41,870 nt of DNA from a virus, in the IMG/VR virus record IMGVR_UViG_3300025151_007781, positions 1 to 41,870 of that record. One strand, written 5' to 3'. How positions within the stretch are numbered: the stretch's first letter is position 1; each line of letters starts with the position of its first letter. Below the pieces are notes generated by a model, which saw only the letters and a list, made by a program, of their open reading frames with translations, was not told where the DNA came from and made no database searches. Below are positions 7,926 through 15,608 of this stretch, piece after piece. Made by a program: the position numbers and the translations under genes.

Positions 7926-8607
7926 TATAGGTGTCATACCGGCGCGTTTGCATTCCACTAGGTTTCCAAAGAAAATATTAGCTAATATAAATGGAAAACC
8001 CATGGTTGTGCAAACTGCGGAGCAGGTTTCCAAAGCTGAGAGTCTAGACAGGATAGTTATAGCCATTGATGATGCAGAGACATACGAGGCTTTAAAAGAT
8101 TATGGATATAATTTAGTTATGACGTCGAAAGACCATCAGTCAGGAACGGACAGAGTCGCAGAGGTAATAAAACAAATTAATGATGTCGGTGTAGTTATCA
8201 ACATCCAAGCAGACGAGCCTTTTATAGACCCTGCACTAATCGACAGACTAGTGGAAGCACACTCAGACCCATCTGTGGGCATGTCAACGCTAATCAGTAC
8301 TCAACTAACTGCCGAGGACCAGAACAATGATAATATTGTTAAAGCAATTTTGGATAAACACAACTTTGCAATAGATTTTTCAAGACACGCACCGGCAAAA
8401 TACAAGCATTTAGGAATATACGGATTTACAAAAGATACGTTGTTAAAGTTTGTTTCTCTCGGACAAACAGAGAACGAGAAGACACGGTCCCTTGAACAGA
8501 TGCGCGCTCTTGATAATGGAATCAAAATTAAGGCCGTTCTAACTAACAAAGATTGTTTGTCGATTAATACATTAGAAGACCTTTCACATATAGGCAAGGA
8601 GAAATAA
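7903..8607 (+). CDS. kdsB: 3-deoxy-manno-octulosonate cytidylyltransferase (CMP-Kdo synthetase)
   Basis: The protein would activate Kdo with CTP to CMP-Kdo plus pyrophosphate. The product has 234 residues (family about 245) and follows E. coli KdsB along its length: IPARLHSTRFPKK (12-24), NGKPM (30-34), MTSKDHQSGTDRVAEV (73-88), NIQADEPFI with D104 and E105, KHLGIYGF and EQMRAL. The spacing and the KHLGIYGF segment favour KdsB over SpsF or NeuA relatives. The start must be GTG at 7903, because no ATG occurs before the catalytic N-terminal loop; it overlaps the cupin gene. KdsA sits six genes downstream in the same island. The true ulosonic acid could be a Kdo analogue such as an amino-Kdo. 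Confidence 0.9.
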   Translation: MATLSTNNIGVIPARLHSTRFPKKILANINGKPMVVQTAEQVSKAESLDRIVIAIDDAETYEALKDYGYNLVMTSKDHQSGTDRVAEVIKQINDVGVVINIQADEPFIDPALIDRLVEAHSDPSVGMSTLISTQLTAEDQNNDNIVKAILDKHNFAIDFSRHAPAKYKHLGIYGFTKDTLLKFVSLGQTENEKTRSLEQMRALDNGIKIKAVLTNKDCLSINTLEDLSHIGKEK

Positions 8608-8612
8608 TCACA

Positions 8613-9518
8613 ATGATTCAGATTTCTAAAAAATCCTTGAAAAAAGGAATGAAAGACAATATCGAAAGGAAGCAGCCCTCTATAAACGATGTGGTTTTTT
8701 ATGATGGACTGCCGCTGTTCAGTTTTATAGAACTTAATATTAATGAAATTTGCAACAGAGCTTGTGTTTTCTGTCCACGAGTGGATCCCTCGGTATATCC
8801 TAATCAAAATATTCATATGGATATTGAAGTAGCTGAGAATATAGCTGCCCAACTAGAGAAGTTAAATTTTACTGGGATTGTAAATATTAGTGGCACGGGC
8901 GAACCCTTGTTGACTAAACATATCACTGATATAGTAGCGGCGTTTGGAAAAAGAGAGATCCATGTTGAAATTGTAACTAACGGAGATGTACTTACACGTA
9001 GAAAAGGACCGGAACTGATAAAGAACTTATACGCATCAGGCCTGAAGCAGTTTGTAGTTAGTATGTATGATGGTCCGGAACAGATAGAGGAATTTACTCA
9101 ATTATTTCAGAAGTGTGGCATAGATAAGAGTCTGTATTCCTTGAGAGATAGATGGTACGATGAATCAGAGGATTATGGATTGTTGTATACAAACAGAGCT
9201 GGAAATATAGGGTTCAAACACCTATCAGAAATCGCCAAGGAAAAGTTGATGAAGTCCGGACAGTCAGCCTGCTTCTATACACACTATTCAATGATGATTG
9301 ATTGGAATGGGGACGCTTTACTATGTTGTCAGGACATGTATAACCGCACAATAAAATTTGGTAACGTCAAGGAAAAGTTATTAATTGACATATGGAGAGA
9401 TGCCAAACTAATGGAATTTCGAAATAAACTTAAAAATGGGGAAAGATCGCTATCTCCTTGTAATAATTGCAACGCTAATGGTCAAGTTTTTGGAAAAAAC
9501 CACGTTAAACAGTGGTAG
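8613..9518 (+). CDS. Radical SAM protein with SPASM-type C terminus
   Basis: The 301-residue enzyme has CNRACVFC (C47, C51, C54), the CX3CX2C motif that binds the 4Fe-4S cluster and S-adenosylmethionine. NISGTGEPLL near 91-100 is the usual GGEP-like strand, and VTNGDVL follows. The C-terminal part has C220, C238/C239, C283 and C286 around a GNV-x-IW segment, the pattern of SPASM domains with auxiliary clusters. SPASM enzymes modify peptides or sugars, for example by dehydrogenation, epimerisation or thioether formation, and in carbohydrate loci they are often of unknown function. GGAG lies upstream of the ATG. Either a sugar-modifying or a protein-modifying step would fit here. Confidence 0.85.
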   Translation: MIQISKKSLKKGMKDNIERKQPSINDVVFYDGLPLFSFIELNINEICNRACVFCPRVDPSVYPNQNIHMDIEVAENIAAQLEKLNFTGIVNISGTGEPLLTKHITDIVAAFGKREIHVEIVTNGDVLTRRKGPELIKNLYASGLKQFVVSMYDGPEQIEEFTQLFQKCGIDKSLYSLRDRWYDESEDYGLLYTNRAGNIGFKHLSEIAKEKLMKSGQSACFYTHYSMMIDWNGDALLCCQDMYNRTIKFGNVKEKLLIDIWRDAKLMEFRNKLKNGERSLSPCNNCNANGQVFGKNHVKQW

Positions 9519-9540
9519 GTAAGATAAGTGGAAATAAAAA

Positions 9541-10191
9541 ATGAATCATGTATTTAAGCCTGTAGGAGATAAAATAGAATTTGTTGGCGATTTTGAGTCG
9601 CTCTACAAATCGGAAGATGATCCCTGGGGGCAATCTGGACAGACAGGCAAGATGGGTTTATACTACAGCCACAGCAGGAGAAGACTGTGCGCGCAACTAA
9701 AAAAAATTAATCCTGGCACTTTGCTGGAAATAGGTTCTGGGCTTGGCTACAAACTTAATATTATTCAAAAACATTTTCCCAATTGTAGTGCAGTAGGCAT
9801 AGACATCAGTCAGACTGCTACAGAGAGAGCCGCAAAGTTGTTTCCTCACTTAAACTTTATAGTGGGTGACATCAAAAACCCGAATTTTAATTATTTTAAT
9901 TTAGAAGAAGAGTACGATGTAGTCATTCTAAGTCAGTTACTATGGTACGTATTGGAAGATCTACCACAGGTATTTGAAAATTGTTTATCGGTCCTTAGTG
10001 CTAACGGCAAACTAGTAATCTGTCAAGCATTCTTAAAGACCCCTCAAAAGTATGGAAAAAATATTTGTGATGGGTTTGAAGGATTATTACAAGTTTTAAA
10101 AAATAGCAAACTTAATGTAGAATATTTTCATTTAGATGACAGTGATTCTTTCATCCATAATGATGGCATTGTTATTCTTAGCCGCAAATAG
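9541..10191 (+). CDS. Class I SAM-dependent methyltransferase
   Basis: The 216-residue product contains the SAM-binding motif LLEIGSGLGYKLNI near residues 61-74, an acidic loop GIDIS and a VVILSQLLWYVLED motif after the fourth strand. The pattern is that of small-molecule O- or N-methyltransferases of the Methyltransf_23/25 type. Its place between a radical SAM enzyme and a second methyltransferase suggests sugar methylation. It could act on the sugar part of a nucleotide-sugar or on the assembled glycan. Start ATG 9541 follows a purine-rich GTGGAAATAAAA leader without a strong Shine-Dalgarno sequence. Confidence 0.8.
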   Translation: MNHVFKPVGDKIEFVGDFESLYKSEDDPWGQSGQTGKMGLYYSHSRRRLCAQLKKINPGTLLEIGSGLGYKLNIIQKHFPNCSAVGIDISQTATERAAKLFPHLNFIVGDIKNPNFNYFNLEEEYDVVILSQLLWYVLEDLPQVFENCLSVLSANGKLVICQAFLKTPQKYGKNICDGFEGLLQVLKNSKLNVEYFHLDDSDSFIHNDGIVILSRK

Positions 10192-10214
10192 TAAAGTAAA
10201 AATGGAGAAAATAA

Positions 10215-11186
10215 GTGAAAAAATGTCGTTTATGTAAAAATACAAAGTTGGTGGAGTATCATAAATTTGATGCGTGCGATATGCTGTATAAATGCAGTGC
10301 GTGTGGATTCGTGCAAATGATGGTACCAGAAGAAGACCAACTAGACGGTGTAGCTGCCTCAGAATCCATTTCTCAAGATGTCGACAGAGATACATCACCA
10401 GAAGATATGAAAATAAATGAAGAAATAGGCTTTGTCGGGGCTATGTCTAGGATGAGTCACGTTCTACGGCAAGATTCAGCCCGTATAAACAGAACGGTAG
10501 GAAAGTTACTTAACGAGTCTGTCGAACCGTCTCCAAAGTTTATCGATATAGGGTCAGGCTATGGCTTTCACTCTTTTAATCTCAAAAAAGAGTATCCTAA
10601 TTTAGATGTACATTTGCTAGAGATAAGTGGAGAAAGAATAGATTCTGGTATTAAAGAATTCAAACCTAACATAGATGAGTTTACTTTTCATCACAACATA
10701 TTAGATGATAATTTTGCTTGTGAACATTTTGAGAAGTTTGACATAAGTTTTACTTTTCACGTTTTGGAACATGTTTATGATATAAAGAATTTTATTAAAA
10801 ATATGTTTGCCATAACAAAAAAAGGCGGAACTATGATTCTGGAAGTCCCAAATGAAGATGATGAGTTATGTTTATTGTCTCCTAATTATAGAGAGATAAT
10901 TCACTTCCCTGCACACGTCTCGTGTTTTACAAAAGATACCTTATCTAGACTTGTAAAAGAGTCAGGAATTTACGATAAAGTAGATATGAGCTTTGTGCCG
11001 ATTCAAAGGTATGGATTTTTTAATTATATTGATTGGCTAAGGCACAATGAAAAAAGAAAGGTTTTAAGTGATGACTACATCCCAAGAGAAAACCCCAGCT
11101 GGATTGAGAAAAAATGGTTAGAGACAAAAGAAAAAAACTATACTACAGATTCAATTGTAATGGTGTTAAAGAAAAATGATAATTAA
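10215..11186 (+). CDS. Methyltransferase with N-terminal zinc ribbon (sugar C-methyltransferase type)
   Basis: The 323-residue protein begins with a zinc-binding ribbon, C4-X2-C7 and C27-X2-C30, followed by a class I methyltransferase fold with FIDIGSGYGFHSFN near 109-122 and FTFHVLEHVYD after strand 4. The combination of a small Cys4 domain and a methyltransferase is typical of enzymes that methylate nucleotide-activated deoxysugars. It also resembles generic methyltransferases common in LPS and capsule clusters. The start is a GTG at 10215 with GGAG eleven bases upstream. The 3' end overlaps the aminotransferase gene by 11 bases. Substrate not known. Confidence 0.8.
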   Translation: MKKCRLCKNTKLVEYHKFDACDMLYKCSACGFVQMMVPEEDQLDGVAASESISQDVDRDTSPEDMKINEEIGFVGAMSRMSHVLRQDSARINRTVGKLLNESVEPSPKFIDIGSGYGFHSFNLKKEYPNLDVHLLEISGERIDSGIKEFKPNIDEFTFHHNILDDNFACEHFEKFDISFTFHVLEHVYDIKNFIKNMFAITKKGGTMILEVPNEDDELCLLSPNYREIIHFPAHVSCFTKDTLSRLVKESGIYDKVDMSFVPIQRYGFFNYIDWLRHNEKRKVLSDDYIPRENPSWIEKKWLETKEKNYTTDSIVMVLKKNDN

Positions 11187-12315
11187 ACAAGCAGATAAAT
11201 GTTACGTAGAGACTGTCGATGGTATTAGATTGATTGATACCACTATGGGCTCCGGAGCACAGATAATAGGTCACAACAATAAATTGATTAAAAAAATTGG
11301 TGAGCAGATTACCAAGGGAACCATCTACACAATCCCCAACTGTCATACAGATAATGTTAATTCATATTTAAAGGAGCATATTAATCCTGATCTTCACGGA
11401 GAATACATATTTTGTAACTCAGGCACCGAAGCAAATATGCGGGCTATAAGATTAGCTCGTGCCTATACTGGCAAAAGCTTAATTGGAAGGTTCCACGGAG
11501 GTTGGCACGGTGGTCTTGATGGGTTCTTGGAGGAGCACCCGAGCAACAAGGGGGTTCCAAAGGAGGTAAACGATCTTTTCAAGGTGCTGCCATATAACGA
11601 CGAAAAATGCTTTGAGATGATAACCAGTAACATGGCTGCAGTTATAGTAGAGCCCGTACAAGGATCAAATCCTAGATCTGATGTGCAAGAATTTTTACAT
11701 AAATTAAGATCTCGCTGCTCGGAAGTGGGGGTTCTATTAATATTTGATGAAGTTATGACCGGATTCAGGCTGTCTGCTAAGGGCGGCGCCGGACTTTTTA
11801 ACGTTCGTCCTGATATCGTAACTTATGGAAAAGTCCTAGGTGGTGGCTTTCCAATTGGGGCTGTTGGCGCCACATCAAAAATAATGAAAACAAAGAATGT
11901 TTTTTATGGTGGAACATTTTCGGCAAACCCGTTAAGTATGTACGCGGCCAGTTTAATACTAGAAACCATTGTTGGTGAGGAGCATATCCAGTATGCCAAA
12001 TTGCAAAGCGCTGGCGAGATGTTTAGGGATGAACTAAATAATTTCTTTATTTCTGAAAGCGTTAAGATGAGAGCAATAGGCTGCGGCCCCCTTAGTCGAA
12101 TCATATTCACTGATAAATTTATTAAAAATAGGAAAGATAGAGATGAATTTGAACCGCCAAGGGCCCAAGAAGAATTCTCTGACAGATTGAAGCAGGCGGG
12201 AGTTTTTGTAAATGGAAATGGTCTGTATCATTTCTCCATGAGTCACACACCTGATGTTGTTCAGGAATTGATATGCAAAATTAAAGAAACTTGTTTAGCT
12301 AATGAAGGTATTTAA
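11176..12315 (+). CDS. Class III PLP aminotransferase, glutamate-1-semialdehyde aminomutase-like
   Basis: This 379-residue protein is like HemL but shorter (HemL about 430). It has FCNSGTEANMRAIRLARA (the PLP phosphate loop), FHGGWHGGLDGF, IFDEVMTGFR with the PLP-pyridine aspartate D191, YGKVLGGGFPIGAVGA with the Schiff-base lysine K219, and FSANPLSMYAASL. In this setting a haem-pathway role is unlikely. HemL-like aminotransferases recur in surface-polysaccharide loci with CMP-sugar genes and probably aminate a keto-sugar or an acyl precursor. The N terminus seems slightly shorter than the family, but no residue of the active site is missing. It overlaps both neighbours. Confidence 0.85.
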   Translation: MIIKQADKCYVETVDGIRLIDTTMGSGAQIIGHNNKLIKKIGEQITKGTIYTIPNCHTDNVNSYLKEHINPDLHGEYIFCNSGTEANMRAIRLARAYTGKSLIGRFHGGWHGGLDGFLEEHPSNKGVPKEVNDLFKVLPYNDEKCFEMITSNMAAVIVEPVQGSNPRSDVQEFLHKLRSRCSEVGVLLIFDEVMTGFRLSAKGGAGLFNVRPDIVTYGKVLGGGFPIGAVGATSKIMKTKNVFYGGTFSANPLSMYAASLILETIVGEEHIQYAKLQSAGEMFRDELNNFFISESVKMRAIGCGPLSRIIFTDKFIKNRKDRDEFEPPRAQEEFSDRLKQAGVFVNGNGLYHFSMSHTPDVVQELICKIKETCLANEGI

Positions 12316-13138
12316 GCAAAAACAATACGTTGAGGATGTATACAGATACGCGAATCTGCAACAAGAAGATATTATCTTGTATATGGGCGGCCGCATTGAC
12401 GATAATAATCTATACCCAAAAGGGTACACGGAATTTCTAAATGCAAAAATACAAGATCTAAAGCCAACCAAGATAATCTGCCACAATCACTGGTATGCTA
12501 AAAAATACTATCAGAGTGGAATCTTATCTAATGATACAAAAATAGACATTATTTTTACGTACTACAACTATGCCACTAGCGGCAAGATTCAAGCGATTAA
12601 TCCCGATGACTATAGAGATAATCGTGAATGGATGAAGATCCTCACAGAGAAAAATGGTAACATTGTGTACGGAATGTATATTTCAGAAGGGAATAAGCCC
12701 TCCAAAGTGGATATTGATGACTCGTGGTTTGCAAATAACTATAATATAGATAATGTTAAATATTTTACCTTCAATAGAGGGTACACCCCACACGGCCTCG
12801 GAGCTGCGAATTTGGGACACGGCTCTCACACAAGAAATGCTAGTGACGGATTTGGATGCTTGAGAGACCTAGTAATGTCGGGCTATAAGAACATAAACAT
12901 AATTGGATTCTCAGCGTTTGGATCAAACGAAAGTATGGATTATCATAGTTTGTATAAGTGTGGAGGAGATAAAAGATTCCTAAATAAAAAGCTTTTTGAT
13001 CTGAAAACATCGGAAGATCTAAAAGCAGAGTCAGATATAATGAAATATTGGGTTAAAACTAAAACAATAAATAACCTAGAAGATCACGACGAGTTGATTT
13101 CACATATTTATCGCGTAAATAAAAAGGATAACAAATAA
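12302..13138 (+). CDS. Putative glycosyltransferase, possibly GT29-like
   Basis: I do not recognise this 278-residue protein with certainty. The middle, NASDGFGCLRDLVMSGYKNI followed by NIIGFSAFGS, resembles the S-motif of the GT29-like protein encoded at 6856-7548, and a MDYHSLYK segment follows. The clear HX4E motif and N-terminal L-motif of that protein are not seen here, so the resemblance is only partial. It overlaps the aminotransferase gene by 14 bases and precedes the oxygenase by one base, so it is translated within the same unit. It may be an ulosonic-acid or other sugar transferase, or an unrelated sugar-pathway protein. No signal peptide or membrane helix is seen. Confidence 0.4.
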   Translation: MKVFKQKQYVEDVYRYANLQQEDIILYMGGRIDDNNLYPKGYTEFLNAKIQDLKPTKIICHNHWYAKKYYQSGILSNDTKIDIIFTYYNYATSGKIQAINPDDYRDNREWMKILTEKNGNIVYGMYISEGNKPSKVDIDDSWFANNYNIDNVKYFTFNRGYTPHGLGAANLGHGSHTRNASDGFGCLRDLVMSGYKNINIIGFSAFGSNESMDYHSLYKCGGDKRFLNKKLFDLKTSEDLKAESDIMKYWVKTKTINNLEDHDELISHIYRVNKKDNK

Positions 13139-13139
13139 A

Positions 13140-13832
13140 ATGCAACAAATAGCAAAACATTTTTTTGATAGGGTGCGAGATGCAAAAGTACAAGATTATC
13201 CATTTGAGCACCTAGTGATAGATAATTTATTGCCCGATAGCTTTTATAAAAATCTCGCTGCACAGATAGCGTCTGAGGATTTTCATAACAACTATCAAAG
13301 GGGAGCCTACGGTAACATTGAACGTTACGCTGTAGATTTGACAGATTATGGCGCCTTCCGCGGTTCGTCGTCCCCGGTCTCTGCTACCAAACTTCATCCA
13401 TTTAATTACAATAGACTATTAGAGAGAAACCAGATATATATTGATGCTTTTGTTAAAATGCTTCTAGACAATCACGGTGATTTCTACTCTCTGTTGTCCT
13501 CTAGGTTGCCAACCGAAAGAGCCCAGGATAATTATTTTTTTCATATAAATATGACTAAAGATAGTGTAGGCTATGAAATAGGTGCGCACTGTGATGACGA
13601 GCAGAACATATTTACAATTTTATTTTACACCCCGGAGACGGAGGAGAATAAGGAATTTGGGCTGCATGTCTGCAAAGAAAGAGTAGACTTCATGCCAAAC
13701 AGGATGGTGATATTTGCTCCCTCTAAGCCAAACACTCGCCGTCCTGCGACGTGGCACGAGGTGAAGCGCTTGTCAAGTAACCTTGTGGGAACCAGAAATT
13801 CATTTCAGATGTTTTTCTGCAAAAAGGTCTGA
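13140..13832 (+). CDS. 2-oxoglutarate/Fe(II)-dependent dioxygenase
   Basis: This 230-residue protein shows the double-stranded beta-helix facial triad: H150-X-D152 in GAHCDDEQNIFTILFY, the distal H206 in TWHEVKRL and the 2-oxoglutarate-binding R219 in GTRNSFQMFF. The size matches prolyl-hydroxylase-like and phage 2OG oxygenases. These hydroxylate proteins, nucleic acids or small molecules and need 2-oxoglutarate, Fe(II) and oxygen. Phages encode many such enzymes with unknown targets; lying between a glycosyltransferase-like gene and kdsA, it may hydroxylate a sugar or a structural protein that is then glycosylated. It starts at ATG 13140, one base after the previous stop. Confidence 0.8.
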   Translation: MQQIAKHFFDRVRDAKVQDYPFEHLVIDNLLPDSFYKNLAAQIASEDFHNNYQRGAYGNIERYAVDLTDYGAFRGSSSPVSATKLHPFNYNRLLERNQIYIDAFVKMLLDNHGDFYSLLSSRLPTERAQDNYFFHINMTKDSVGYEIGAHCDDEQNIFTILFYTPETEENKEFGLHVCKERVDFMPNRMVIFAPSKPNTRRPATWHEVKRLSSNLVGTRNSFQMFFCKKV

Positions 13833-13867
13833 TAGGGTGCAGCCTAAAGAAATTGGTCAAAATAATC

Positions 13868-14623
13868 ATGTTAGATACTAAATTTATAATTGCTGGACCG
13901 TGTGTGCTGGAATCGAAGGCGTTATGTCTGGAGGTGGCAAAATTTTGCAAGTCCATTTGTGATGAATATGGTTTTACATATGTTTTTAAGGCTTCCTTTG
14001 ATAAGGCAAATAGAACTTCTATTACTTCTTTTAGAGGCCCCGGACTTGAGAAGTCAATTGAAACGTTCATAGAGCTTAGAAAATATGTCGACCTAATAAC
14101 AACCGACATACACGAACCACATCAGGCAGAAAAAATTGCACCGTATGTTGATGTATTACAGATACCAGCCTTTCTCTGTAGGCAAACAGATCTTTTAACT
14201 GCGGCAGGTAAAACAGGAAAAATTATTAATATTAAGAAAGCTCAATTCTTATCCGCGGACAAGATGAAACACGCGATTGAAAAAGTGTACAGCACCGGTA
14301 ATAGAAATGTGATGCTAACCGAGCGAGGCTCAATGATGGGCATGAATGATTTGGTGGTTGATTTTAGAAATATACATATATTGAAGCAGTTTGGGTGTCC
14401 AGTGGTAATGGATGTGACCCACGCGTGCCAATCATATAAGCAAACTAATGGCGTAACGGGTGGAAATAGGCTGTATGGACCCCTGTTTGCACAGTGTGCT
14501 AAAGTATTCGGCGCTGATGGAACTTTCGCTGAAGTCCACCCGGATCCTGATTCCGCATTAAGTGATTCAGCGAATACTATGAACTTTAATATGTTTGAAG
14601 ATATGGTAAAATCGTTAGCATAG
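13868..14623 (+). CDS. kdsA: 3-deoxy-8-phosphooctulonate synthase (Kdo-8-P synthase), metal-dependent type
   Basis: KdsA condenses arabinose-5-phosphate with phosphoenolpyruvate to Kdo-8-phosphate. The 251-residue product matches the family throughout: FIIAGPCVLES, VFKASFDKANRTS, FRGPGLEKS, QIPAFLCRQTDL, INIKKAQF, MDVTHA, AEVHPDPDSALSD. Metal-site residues C12, H185, E222 and D233 are all present; E. coli KdsA has asparagine instead of the cysteine. This predicts the metal-dependent class known from Aquifex. The chosen ATG at 13868 begins directly at the conserved core; a TTG 15 bases upstream is also in frame. Neither has a strong ribosome binding site. It is shorter than the 284-residue E. 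coli protein at both ends. Confidence 0.93.
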   Translation: MLDTKFIIAGPCVLESKALCLEVAKFCKSICDEYGFTYVFKASFDKANRTSITSFRGPGLEKSIETFIELRKYVDLITTDIHEPHQAEKIAPYVDVLQIPAFLCRQTDLLTAAGKTGKIINIKKAQFLSADKMKHAIEKVYSTGNRNVMLTERGSMMGMNDLVVDFRNIHILKQFGCPVVMDVTHACQSYKQTNGVTGGNRLYGPLFAQCAKVFGADGTFAEVHPDPDSALSDSANTMNFNMFEDMVKSLA

Positions 14624-14637
14624 AAGTTGAGTCAGTA

Positions 14638-15306
14638 ATGAGTGAAGATACAAAAATTTATGATGTTGGTTCCCCATACCAATTAGCGGAAAAGGTATTA
14701 AACTTTTTTATGTCCTTGGATCTTAGGGGCGGCTTTTTCCTAGAGGCCGGAGCCAGTAATGGTTTTTGGCAAAGTAATACATACTATCTAGAAAAGGCAC
14801 TAGGGTGGAGTGGAATCTTGGTAGAGCCAAACAAGCAAATGTTTGAAATTTGCAAAAACAACCGAAATAGTGAAAAGAATTATTTTTATAATTGTGCTCT
14901 AGTATCAAGCGCTTATTCGGATGACACAATAAGTGGCTACTTCAATGAAAAAGACTATGAAAATATTATGATGGCTCAGGTAAGAGGGATTGAGCAGCCA
15001 GACGAAAGAAAGAGGCGCTGGTTAGGAAAACAGCCTGTATATGTTCCAGCTAAGACACTTAACAGTATCATGGAAGAGGTTGACCAGAAAATTGATTTTT
15101 TGTCTTTAGATGTGGAAGGTTATGAGTTAGAAGTCCTGGACGGTGCAAAAATCGAAACCCATAGACCAAGATTCGTGTGTGTGGAAGTGTGGCCATTTCT
15201 TAATCATCGAGAAGAAGTTGAAAATTATTTCACCGAAAGAGGTTATGTAATAAATCAGTTTCTTAGCGAAAGAGACATACTATTTGAAGACAAGGAAGAA
15301 GAATGA
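14638..15306 (+). CDS. FkbM-family SAM-dependent methyltransferase
   Basis: The 222-residue protein carries FFLEAGASNGFWQSNT near residues 33-48 and LSLDVEGYELEVLDGA near 157-172, both hallmarks of FkbM methyltransferases. WSGILVEPNKQMFE between them is the acidic SAM-binding strand. The family O-methylates hydroxyl groups of sugars or polyketides and is very common in surface-glycan and phage glycosylation loci. It starts 15 bases after kdsA and overlaps the HAD phosphatase gene by four bases (ATGA), so the three genes kdsA, this gene and the phosphatase lie in one coupled run. It may methylate the Kdo-like or fucose-like sugar made by its neighbours; the acceptor is not known. Confidence 0.85.
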   Translation: MSEDTKIYDVGSPYQLAEKVLNFFMSLDLRGGFFLEAGASNGFWQSNTYYLEKALGWSGILVEPNKQMFEICKNNRNSEKNYFYNCALVSSAYSDDTISGYFNEKDYENIMMAQVRGIEQPDERKRRWLGKQPVYVPAKTLNSIMEEVDQKIDFLSLDVEGYELEVLDGAKIETHRPRFVCVEVWPFLNHREEVENYFTERGYVINQFLSERDILFEDKEEE

Positions 15307-15608
15307 TTTATTACGTTGATATAGATGAAACAATTTGTGAGTACGAGGGAGTAAGGGAGTACCCCCTTGCTAAGCCAATTAAAGATAATATTGAAAAGAT
15401 AAATAAATTGTACGATGATGGACATACAATTGTTTATTGGACCGCGAGAGGAACTGTCACAGGACTTGATTGGGAAGAGTTAACAGGTAAACAATTGAGA
15501 GAGTGGGGCGCTAAGCATCACGAATATAGACTTGGTAAGCCTGCTTATGATGTATTTATTTGTGATAAAGCATTTAATACTTCTAATTTTTTTAAACAAG
15601 ATGGTTGA
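15303..15608 (+). CDS. Small HAD-family phosphatase, candidate Kdo-8-P phosphatase replacement
   Basis: This 101-residue protein contains DIDETI at 6-11, with D6 and D8 as nucleophile and acid/base of the HAD fold, WTARG as motif II near residue 44, and a KPAYDVFICDKA segment with the lysine and aspartate of motifs III and IV. It has no cap domain. Such minimal HAD proteins occur in capsule loci and phages. KdsC, which turns Kdo-8-phosphate into Kdo, is also a capless HAD enzyme of about 180 residues. Because kdsA lies one gene upstream and kdsB is in the same island, this protein could fill that step. That link is inference; it might act on another sugar phosphate. Confidence 0.75.
   Translation: MIYYVDIDETICEYEGVREYPLAKPIKDNIEKINKLYDDGHTIVYWTARGTVTGLDWEELTGKQLREWGAKHHEYRLGKPAYDVFICDKAFNTSNFFKQDG

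Noticed and set aside
7903-8607. SpsF or NeuA instead of KdsB
   Set aside because: The segments SGTDRVAEV, QADEP and KHLGIYGF and the overall spacing fit KdsB; NeuB is also absent, while KdsA is present.
15532-15600. Extended N terminus for fcl
   Set aside because: The extra 23 residues come from the phosphatase gene; the NADP loop starts right after ATG 15601.
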